Translations under genes and position numbers: made by a program
In this document: piece after piece, positions 1 to 4,485 of the stretch
Position numbering within the stretch: the stretch's first letter is position 1
How the letters are laid out: every line of letters starts with the position of its first letter
The notes under the pieces: model-generated
Seen by the model: only the letters and a program-made list of their open reading frames with translations
Databases searched by the model: none
What the model was told of the DNA's origin: nothing
Source: Candidatus Omnitrophota bacterium
GTDB lineage: Bacteria; Omnitrophota; Omnitrophia; Omnitrophales; Aquincolibacteriaceae
Reading direction: 5' to 3'
NCBI GenBank assembly: GCA_023247135.1
Contig: JAHFHB010000161.1
Coordinates: 1-5,155 of the forward strand
DNA length: 5,155 nucleotides

Positions 1-475
1 TCACGGTTTCAAGCAGTCTGCGGGAATCCACGACGGCACCTGAAGGTGAGAATAAAGCTTCGCGGCCCAGGGCCAGCGGTTCGCGCGCACGCAGCTCCTC
101 CCCTGTGAGCAGGCGCAAATCCTCGACGCCGCATTGACGGCCCATCTCCGATAACTCTTGCAGCACCGCGCTTTCGCGCTCATCGCGGGCAATCACCAGC
201 GTTCCGCATGCCTGCATGGGCACATTTTTTTCGCGGCAGTAATCACGCAAAAGGCGGCTGCCCTTCACGCACATTTCGCCCTTGAGCGATCCCGGCTTCT
301 GGTTAATGCCCGAATGGATCACTCCGCTGTTGCGCCCGCTGGCATGAGCGCCGAAAGAAGATTCCTTTTCAAGGACGATGATGCGGGATTTCGTTTTATG
401 GGCCAGCGCCCGCGCGACGGAACTGCCGAGGATGCCAGCCCCGATCACAAGGTAGTCACATTCGGTTTTACGCAT
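1..475 (-). CDS. lhgO: L-2-hydroxyglutarate oxidase-like FAD-dependent oxidoreductase, N-terminal part (cut by window edge)
   Basis: By family, this enzyme oxidises L-2-hydroxyglutarate to 2-oxoglutarate using FAD and passes electrons to the membrane quinone pool. The window holds 158 codons from the ATG at 475 to position 2 with no stop; family members are roughly 400 residues, so about 40% is present. Seen directly: a Rossmann dinucleotide fold near the N-terminus (VIGAGILG, residues 10-17), the acidic end of the second strand (LEKE, 35-38), the family signature SGRNSGVIHSG (46-56) followed by KPGSLK (60-65), and later GEELRAREP and FSPSGAVVDSR. The two tyrosines that often follow the HAG/HSG motif in relatives (from memory of the family) are Asn-Gln here (58-59). 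The start is supported by AGGA at 487-484, eight bases upstream. The gene is divergent from the methyltransferase at 539. A broader DAO-family oxidase (glycerol-3-phosphate or sarcosine oxidase-like) is the alternative, but the signature favours LhgO. Confidence 0.82.
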   Translation of the reverse strand, partial: MRKTECDYLVIGAGILGSSVARALAHKTKSRIIVLEKESSFGAHASGRNSGVIHSGINQKPGSLKGEMCVKGSRLLRDYCREKNVPMQACGTLVIARDERESAVLQELSEMGRQCGVEDLRLLTGEELRAREPLALGREALFSPSGAVVDSRRLLETV

Positions 476-483
476 GGTGAGCA

Positions 484-487
484 TCCT
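484..487 (-). promoter_or_regulatory. Ribosome binding site of the LhgO-like gene
   Basis: AGGA on the minus strand lies eight bases before the ATG at 475, a normal Shine-Dalgarno distance. It decides the start: the coding match begins right after it, and the oxidase fold starts at residue 8. Confidence 0.6.
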
Positions 488-519
488 ATCAAAAATGGTT
501 TAGCGGCGCAAAGAAGGTC

Positions 520-530
520 ATTGTATACTA
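520..530. promoter_or_regulatory. Candidate bidirectional -10 region in the divergent gap
   Basis: The palindrome GTATAC (523-528) gives TATACT on the plus strand (524-529) and TATACA on the minus strand (527-522). It sits in the 63 bp gap between two divergent genes. On the minus strand a weak TTGGTT lies 16 bases upstream; on the plus strand no good -35 is visible. Plus-strand transcription from here would begin around 535-537, at most a few bases before the ATG at 539. The match is to a sigma-70-like -10 only, so this is a candidate and not a firm promoter. Confidence 0.33.
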
Positions 531-538
531 AGCGCCCC

Positions 539-1264
539 ATGGAAACCAAAGAACACGTTTACGCCAGAAAAGCGTCCTACCAGGCCTACCAGATCGACCT
601 GGACAAACTTTACTATCATAAAATTATTCGCGCCGTGCACCGCTTTTCTGGCAATTCCAAAGGCCGCCTGCTGGACGTTGGCTGTTGGGACGGCATGCTG
701 GCCTCGCAGTTTCTGACTGAACGCGAGGTCTACGGGCTTGAGGGCAATCTTGAGGCCGGCGAACGGGCCAACCAGCGCGGCGTGAAAACACAGAGCGTGG
801 ATTTGGAAAAAGGCTTCCCTTTTGAAGACGGATTTTTTGACACCGTGATCGCCGCCGAAATCATTGAACACGTCTACGACACGGACCTCTTCCTCAAGGA
901 AATCAAACGCGTCCTGCGTCCGGGCGGAACCCTTGTCATGAGTATTCCAAACATGGCCAGCCTGTCAAATCGCATCCGGATGTTGTTTGGAGCGTATCCG
1001 AGAAACGCGGAATACCGCGCGGGCGGCGCGGGGCATATCCGCTTTTATACCGCGCCCGTTTTTAAGGCGCAGGTTCAGGAAGCAGGTTTTGAAGTGCTTG
1101 ATTATGCGGGCTGTAATCTGCCCCTGCCCATGCACCATCCGCTGATCCCAAAGTGGCTAAAAAAAATCGCCGCTTTCGGCGGCGACTATTTCCCCAATCT
1201 TGCCGGCCAAGTCATCCTCGCAGGCCGGAAGCTCAATGCTTCCGGCACTCTCGCGGGATCTTGA
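539..1264 (+). CDS. Class I SAM-dependent methyltransferase (Methyltransf_11/23 type)
   Basis: A 241-residue cytosolic methyltransferase of the small-molecule or sugar-modifying kind. Seen directly: SAM-binding motif I LLDVGCWDG (residues 44-52), the acidic ribose-contacting residue in VYGLEGN (E68), an acidic post-motif (VDLEKGFPF, 87-95), FFDTVIAAEIIEHV (99-112) and the LRPGG turn followed by LVMSIPN (126-138). Residues 150-165 (FGAYPRN to the HIRFY that follows) resemble methyltransferases of glycan clusters. I chose the ATG at 539: the open frame runs back to 158, but that part is antisense to the LhgO-like gene. No Shine-Dalgarno sits at a normal distance (AAGAAGG at 511-517 is 21 bases away), so translation may be leaderless. 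A TTG at 521 in the same frame is a weaker alternative. The last 13 codons lie in palindromic DNA, and the stop lies in a hairpin loop. Substrate unknown; the neighbouring glycosyltransferases suggest a sugar or lipid-linked glycan. Confidence 0.85.
   Translation: METKEHVYARKASYQAYQIDLDKLYYHKIIRAVHRFSGNSKGRLLDVGCWDGMLASQFLTEREVYGLEGNLEAGERANQRGVKTQSVDLEKGFPFEDGFFDTVIAAEIIEHVYDTDLFLKEIKRVLRPGGTLVMSIPNMASLSNRIRMLFGAYPRNAEYRAGGAGHIRFYTAPVFKAQVQEAGFEVLDYAGCNLPLPMHHPLIPKWLKKIAAFGGDYFPNLAGQVILAGRKLNASGTLAGS
1159..1185 (-). terminator. Intrinsic terminator for the minus-strand glycosyltransferase operon
   Basis: Read on the minus strand, TCGCCGC (1185-1179), a five-base loop and GCGGCGA (1173-1167) form a perfect seven-pair GC-rich stem, followed at once by eight T residues (1166-1159). 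That is the full form of a rho-independent terminator. It lies 255 bases beyond the stop of the GT4 gene, inside and antisense to the convergent methyltransferase. On the plus strand the same hairpin has no T tract, so it should act only on minus-strand transcripts. The plus-strand codons here (KKIAAFGGD) are ordinary, so chance cannot be excluded. Confidence 0.6.
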
Positions 1265-1290
1265 CGATCCCGTCTTCGCAGCCCGGAAGC
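1224..1290. repeat. Overlapping palindromes at the 3' end of the plus-strand methyltransferase
   Basis: GCCGGAAGC (1224-1232) and GCTTCCGGC (1238-1246) form a perfect nine-pair hairpin with a five-base loop. CGGGATC (1254-1260) and GATCCCG (1266-1272) form a second, seven-pair hairpin whose five-base loop contains the TGA stop at 1262-1264. CCGGAAGC at 1283-1290 can also pair with GCTTCCGG at 1238-1245, enclosing the second hairpin, so the middle arm has two mutually exclusive partners. There is no T run, so an intrinsic terminator is unlikely. The last 13 codons of the methyltransferase run through this DNA. Confidence 0.6.
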
Positions 1291-1310
1291 CCACCTAAGC
1301 AAGAAAAATA

Positions 1311-1424
1311 TGTCATCCTGATTCGCCTGTGCCTGCGTAGCAGGTCACAGGACGAAGAAGGATCTCACGGGATTCTTCGCTGTCCTGCATCTGCTCCGCA
1401 GGATGCAGGCATCTCAGAATGACA
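1311..1424. repeat. 114 bp repeat element with inverted ends and internal hairpins
   Basis: The ends TGTCATCCTGA (1311-1321) and TCAGAATGACA (1414-1424) are inverted copies matching at 10 of 11 positions. Inside are three hairpins. Stem one is CCTGTGCCTGC (1326-1336) with 1340-1351: 11 pairs, a three-base loop and one bulged T. The middle stem is CGAAGAA (1353-1359) with TTCTTCG (1373-1379). Stem three is CCTGCATCTGC (1384-1394) with 1398-1409: again 11 pairs, a three-base loop and one bulged base. No protein is encoded. The GTCAT(C/T)CTGA...GAAGAA...TCAGAATGAC pattern resembles non-autonomous dispersed repeats seen in many bacterial genomes (recollection, not a search). It fills the gap between two convergent genes, ending 16 bases from the GT4 stop. 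Confidence 0.75.
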
Positions 1425-1440
1425 AATTTGAGTTTGGCAT

Positions 1441-2547
1441 TTAGACAAGTAAGGTCTTGTAAACTTGGAGTGTTTGCTGCGCGGTTTTTTCCCAGGAAAA
1501 TTTTTTAATCTGTTCAGCGCCGGCCCGTTTTAACTTCTGGCGCAAAGACGCATCGGAAAGCATGCGCTCCATGGCCGCCGCGATCTGGCTTTCATCTAGC
1601 GGATCGACCTGCAGCGCCGCCTCCCCCGCGACTTCCGGCGTTGAACTGACGTTGGCCGTAATCACCGGACAGCCGGAGCCGAGCGCTTCCAGAATGGGGA
1701 TGCCGAAACCTTCGTAAAGCGACGGATAAACCAGCGCCGCCGCACCGCAGTAGAGGCTGTTGAGTTCCGCGCGAGTGACATAACCCGTAAAAATAATTTC
1801 ATCCATGGCCCCGCTCATGGATTTCCCAAGCTGTTGAAAAAAAGCACCGTGGGCAAACTGCTTTGAGCCCACCACCACGAGCCGGGCCCCGCCGGCTTTA
1901 CCAGATTTCTTAAGCCTCTCAACCGCACCGATCACTCGTGATAAATTCTTGCGCGGTTCAATCGTGCCGACAAAAAGGAAATACGGCGTGTCGAGGCCGT
2001 GTTTCGTCTTGACCTGCGCAAGCATCTGCGCAGAAACCGATGCCGTAAAGCCCTCATGCCCGGACGGATAGATCACCGTAATTTTGCGCTCCGGCACACG
2101 CAGGTGCTCGATCAAATCCCGCCTGGTGCTTTCAGAATCGGCGATCAGCGCGTCAGCCCGTTTCAATGCGGCTGGCAGCCAGCGCCCCCAATAAAAACGG
2201 CTGGCGCGTCCGATCTGGTTCGGGAAAAGCATGCCGATCAAATCATGGGCCGTCACCACGGTCTTCATTCGCGGAAACATCGCCGGGGCAAAGGCAGGCA
2301 CGTGCAGAAGCTGCAGCCCGTCTTTTTTGATCCGCTGCGGCAAAACCCAGTTTTCCCAATAAATCCGGCTGGGCGTATTCGTGCCATAGCGCTCATCCGC
2401 GTAAAAATGAAATTCAAAAGGCGGCTTTGTGAAAACAGCAGGAATTTCAGACTGGCCGGTTAGTGCCGCAATCAAATGCTTCGTGTAGGTGCCCAGTCCC
2501 GTCAACTGCCCTGTGGCAGCTTGCGCGTCGATTCCGATCCGCATCAT
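1441..2547 (-). CDS. Glycosyltransferase family 4 (GT-B fold, mannosyltransferase-like)
   Basis: A retaining GT-B glycosyltransferase of 368 residues, the usual GT4 length, expected to move a sugar from a nucleotide-sugar donor (often GDP-mannose in this subgroup) to a growing glycan on the cytoplasmic side of the inner membrane. Seen directly: an N-terminal acceptor domain opening with MRIGIDAQ and the glycine-rich GLGTY (residues 17-21), TAHDL (99-103), the linker strand FVGTIEPRKN (192-201), and a C-terminal donor domain with the E-x7-E pair EGFGIPILE (279-287) and SSTPEVAGEA (301-310). There is no signal peptide. The frame is open back to 2712, but that extension overlaps the preceding gene by 169 bases. 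I chose ATG 2547, which overlaps the upstream stop as ATGA and has GGAG at 2557-2554; ATG 2544 is equally possible. It is the last gene of the three-gene operon; the exact sugar and linkage cannot be read from sequence. Confidence 0.9.
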   Translation of the reverse strand: MMRIGIDAQAATGQLTGLGTYTKHLIAALTGQSEIPAVFTKPPFEFHFYADERYGTNTPSRIYWENWVLPQRIKKDGLQLLHVPAFAPAMFPRMKTVVTAHDLIGMLFPNQIGRASRFYWGRWLPAALKRADALIADSESTRRDLIEHLRVPERKITVIYPSGHEGFTASVSAQMLAQVKTKHGLDTPYFLFVGTIEPRKNLSRVIGAVERLKKSGKAGGARLVVVGSKQFAHGAFFQQLGKSMSGAMDEIIFTGYVTRAELNSLYCGAAALVYPSLYEGFGIPILEALGSGCPVITANVSSTPEVAGEAALQVDPLDESQIAAAMERMLSDASLRQKLKRAGAEQIKKFSWEKTAQQTLQVYKTLLV

Positions 2548-3296
2548 GCCGGGCTCCGGCGCGAGAGACAAAAGAACATTTCGTATTTGCGGTAATCGTA
2601 ATAGCCTGAAAGAGCCGAAAACAAAAATCCCTGAATTCCGTCTAAAAAACCTAATTTCACAAAATAAAGCATCAGAAACCTGGCGGGCGCGCGCAGCCAA
2701 GGGTCCCACCACGCAACCCGCTTTTCCTTGAGCTTCATCGCCTGCATCTCGAGCGCCAGGTAATGATCCATTTTTGAAAAATATTGTTTGAGGTCGCGTG
2801 TGCTGTGATGCATCAGGGGCTCAGCAATCTTCCGAACCGGCAAGGCGGTCGCGACGATTTCATGCACCGGCTGTTCAAACCTGGCCAGCGTGCGCGGAAG
2901 CAGCCGGACGGGAAAATCGTCCTGAGTGCCCGTGTATCTAAAAAGCCGGCCAAAGAGATAGCTGTTGCGTTTGACCGCATACACCGCAGTGCGCTCATCC
3001 GCCTTCACGATTTGCCGAATACGGCCTGCCAGTTCGGGCGTGACGCGCTCATCGGCATCGATGAAAAAAACCCAGTCTTTTGAGGCCTCTTGAAGCGCAC
3101 GGTTTTTTTGCGCCGCGAAATCCACAAAGGCAGACTGCACAACTTTCGCTCCCAACGCCCGCGCGCGGTCAATCGTTGTATCGGTGCTGCCGCTGTCCAC
3201 CACCACGATTTCATCGGCCCAATCGAGCGTCTTGAGACAAGGGCCGATATTCATTTCTTCATTTTTCGTAATCAGCGCAGCGGTGACGCTCATCAT
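2544..3296 (-). CDS. Glycosyltransferase family 2, WaaE/KdtX-like (LPS core type)
   Basis: A 250-residue inverting GT-A enzyme. Relatives named WaaE or KdtX add a beta-linked hexose to the inner-core heptose of lipopolysaccharide; here only the family is secure. Seen directly: the N-terminal nucleotide-binding strand ALITKNEE (residues 7-14), VVVDSGSTD (31-39), the metal- and donor-binding FIDADERV (78-85, with D80 and D82), PVHEIV (143-148), a HHS motif (163-165) and a hydrophobic C-terminal stretch (207-233) like the membrane-contacting tail of this family. The start at 3296 directly abuts the TAA of the preceding gene (3299-3297) with no spacer; an AGGA lies 11 bases upstream of the first of two consecutive ATGs. 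The stop overlaps the next start as ATGA. Length and motif order fit the family with nothing missing. Such close spacing implies co-translation with both neighbours. Confidence 0.9.
   Translation of the reverse strand: MMSVTAALITKNEEMNIGPCLKTLDWADEIVVVDSGSTDTTIDRARALGAKVVQSAFVDFAAQKNRALQEASKDWVFFIDADERVTPELAGRIRQIVKADERTAVYAVKRNSYLFGRLFRYTGTQDDFPVRLLPRTLARFEQPVHEIVATALPVRKIAEPLMHHSTRDLKQYFSKMDHYLALEMQAMKLKEKRVAWWDPWLRAPARFLMLYFVKLGFLDGIQGFLFSALSGYYDYRKYEMFFCLSRRSPA
2554..2557 (-). promoter_or_regulatory. Ribosome binding site deciding the GT4 start
   Basis: GGAG on the minus strand lies six bases before ATG 2547 and nine before ATG 2544. It sits inside the end of the WaaE-like gene and argues for the ATGA-overlap start over the longer open frame reaching back to 2712. 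Confidence 0.6.
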
Positions 3297-4232
3297 TTAA
3301 CCGAAAGTCCTTTCGCATTTTCCAAACCGGCTGCGCACAAAATCCCCGAAGGCCGAGAAAAAAACATGGCCTTTTCCCCGCGCCGGGCCTTCCCCAAACA
3401 GAAGTGCCGCCAGACTCTTCAAGGCCATTCCTAAACCGCCGGCGGTCACGGCCAGCAGGTCAAAAAATCCGGCGTGCAGGACCGCCAGCAGAAAAAAATT
3501 CCGCACACTGTAGTAGTGGCTCAGCGCCGGCACCTCACTCAGGCTTTTGGATTCCTTGTGAAATACCACGGCCAGCGGCACGACCCAGTTTTGAAGCCCG
3601 GCTTCTTCGGCGCGCAGGCACCAATCCGCGTCTTCATGAATCAGAAAAAAACGTTCATCCAGCATTCCGATTTTCGCAATTGTTTCTTTTGAAACGAACA
3701 GCGCACAGCCCATAAGAATTTGCTGAATAAACGGTTCCGTTTTGGCCGGGTCGTCCCGCTGCCCGTATCGGGAAAGTTTGGGCCGCAAGCGCAGCCAATC
3801 CATCTGCGTCCCCAGCGAATTGATACGGGAACGGTCGTTCCACGTTAAAACTTTGGGCGCTAAAATGCCGGCGTCCGGATGTCTCAGGGCCCAGCCGCGC
3901 AAAGCAGCCAGGCAGCCGTCCGCAACAGCCGCATCGTTATTCAAAATAAAAACATAATCGGCGCCCCGCTCAAGCGCCATGCGGATTCCGGCATTATTAC
4001 CCCCGGCATAACCGAGATTGCCAGGATTTTCCAGAAGAACCACGGCCGGGAAATCACGCCGCACGCGCTCACAAATGCCGTCGCCGGAGTGATTGTCTAC
4101 CAGCAGGATCTCAAGATGAGGATCCTTCAACGCAACGGCGTTCCGCAGACACTCCAGCGTGTCCTCGGTCTTTTTCCAGTTCAGAATAATAAGCGTAATT
4201 TTCGGGACTTTATTCATCTTCACACATTCCAT
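3297..4232 (-). CDS. Glycosyltransferase family 2, rhamnosyltransferase-like
   Basis: An inverting GT-A glycosyltransferase of up to 311 residues, typical for the GT2 branch that includes dTDP-rhamnose transferases of O-antigen and cell-wall synthesis. Seen directly, numbering from ATG 4232: TLIILNWKKTEDTLECL (13-29), LLVDNHSGDG (43-52), NLGYAGGNNAG (72-82), the DxD-region variant FILNNDA (95-101), GCALFV (175-180), the acceptor-side signature HEDADWCLRAEE (199-210) and HYYSVRNFFLL (239-249). Residues 246-280 are hydrophobic and may hold the protein at the inner membrane. The start is uncertain: ATG 4232 has no clear Shine-Dalgarno, while ATG 4217, five codons later, has GGA ten bases upstream; all motifs lie after both. 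It is the first of the three-gene glycosyltransferase operon, and its TAA touches the next ATG. Upstream lies a repeat-filled gap of 186 bp. The sugar is inferred from family resemblance only. Confidence 0.88.
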   Translation of the reverse strand: MECVKMNKVPKITLIILNWKKTEDTLECLRNAVALKDPHLEILLVDNHSGDGICERVRRDFPAVVLLENPGNLGYAGGNNAGIRMALERGADYVFILNNDAAVADGCLAALRGWALRHPDAGILAPKVLTWNDRSRINSLGTQMDWLRLRPKLSRYGQRDDPAKTEPFIQQILMGCALFVSKETIAKIGMLDERFFLIHEDADWCLRAEEAGLQNWVVPLAVVFHKESKSLSEVPALSHYYSVRNFFLLAVLHAGFFDLLAVTAGGLGMALKSLAALLFGEGPARGKGHVFFSAFGDFVRSRFGKCERTFG

Positions 4233-4246
4233 CTTCGTAAGATTTT

Positions 4247-4314
4247 GTAGGGGCCGGTTCTAAACCGGCCCCCTAGTTCCGATGTGTCCGGGCGGGTTAT
4301 GAACCCGCCCCTAC
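4247..4314. repeat. 68 bp two-hairpin repeat with GTAGGGG / CCCCTAC inverted ends
   Basis: The outer ends GTAGGGG (4247-4253) and CCCCTAC (4308-4314) are exact inverted copies. Hairpin one, GGGGCCGGTT (4250-4259) with AACCGGCCCC (4263-4272), is a perfect ten-pair stem with loop CTA. Hairpin two, GGGCGGGTT (4290-4298) with AACCCGCCC (4302-4310), is a perfect nine-pair stem with loop ATG. It lies 15-30 bases upstream of the rhamnosyltransferase-like start and could become part of its leader RNA. The form resembles dispersed GTAGGGGCGGGTT repeats of several bacterial lineages (recollection). There is no T run to make it an intrinsic terminator. Confidence 0.72.
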
Positions 4315-4400
4315 CGCAAAAATCCTTTGTGCAGGTCAGAAGTCCATTATGTATGCGCAGATTCACGGTCTCGCTTCACCCGCCTGCGGCGGGCAATCTC
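4315..4400. other. Remaining gap sequence between repeats, with one short hairpin
   Basis: This is the only part of the 4233-4418 gap not explained by the two repeats. It holds CCCGCC (4379-4384) and GGCGGG (4388-4393), a perfect six-pair hairpin with loop TGC, just downstream of the right-hand methyltransferase stop. It could mark that transcript's end, but no T run follows on the minus strand. A CATAAT (4351-4346, minus strand) resembles a -10 box for the glycosyltransferase operon, with no convincing -35. No gene is visible here. Confidence 0.3.
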
Positions 4401-4402
4401 GC

Positions 4403-4485
4403 CGGGAATGACGCAAGGCTAGCGGCATTGCGCATGACCGTCTTTGACACCGCTCAAAGGCGGGAATGACGCGATGCTAGCCTTG
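4403..4485. repeat. Inverted and direct repeat overlapping the 3' end of the right-hand methyltransferase
   Basis: CAAGGCTAGC (4414-4423) and GCTAGCCTTG (4476-4485) are perfect ten-base inverted copies framing 72 bp, with an internal hairpin CTTTGA (4442-4447) and TCAAAG (4454-4459). CGGGAATGACGC also occurs twice in direct orientation (4403-4414 and 4461-4472), and the match continues with 7 of 9 positions into GCTAGC, giving a 58 bp period. GTCTTTGAC likewise recurs at 4440-4448 and 4491-4499. The TAG stop of the methyltransferase (4421-4419) falls in the left arm, so the element encodes roughly its last 22 residues. Confidence 0.65.

Noticed and set aside
1..192. A 63-codon minus-strand reading frame at the left edge
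   Set aside because: It is a shifted frame of the LhgO-like gene; the real frame runs without a stop from 475 to the edge and carries the family motifs.
158..538. N-terminal extension of the plus-strand methyltransferase by 127 codons
   Set aside because: It lies antisense to the LhgO-like gene, whose family motifs are clear, and its own translation shows no methyltransferase-like content.
1153..1422. A plus-strand reading frame across the convergent gap
   Set aside because: It covers the methyltransferase 3' end in another frame and then repeat hairpins; the composition is arginine/serine-rich and not protein-like.
1311..1424. Bidirectional intrinsic terminator in the convergent gap
   Set aside because: The hairpins are strong but no T run follows on either strand; the clearer terminator is at 1159-1185 on the minus strand.
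1311..1424. Complete insertion sequence
   Set aside because: It has inverted ends but is only 114 bp and encodes no transposase; at most it is a non-autonomous element.
2548..2712. Upstream extension of the GT4 gene to an ATG at 2712
   Set aside because: It overlaps the WaaE-like gene by 169 bases, while the GT-B fold begins at MRIGIDAQ after an ATGA overlap with a GGAG site.
4247..4485. CRISPR-like or riboswitch-like array in the gap upstream of the operon
   Set aside because: There is no regular repeat-spacer unit; the repeats are palindromic with different sequences, and no known riboswitch core is recognisable.
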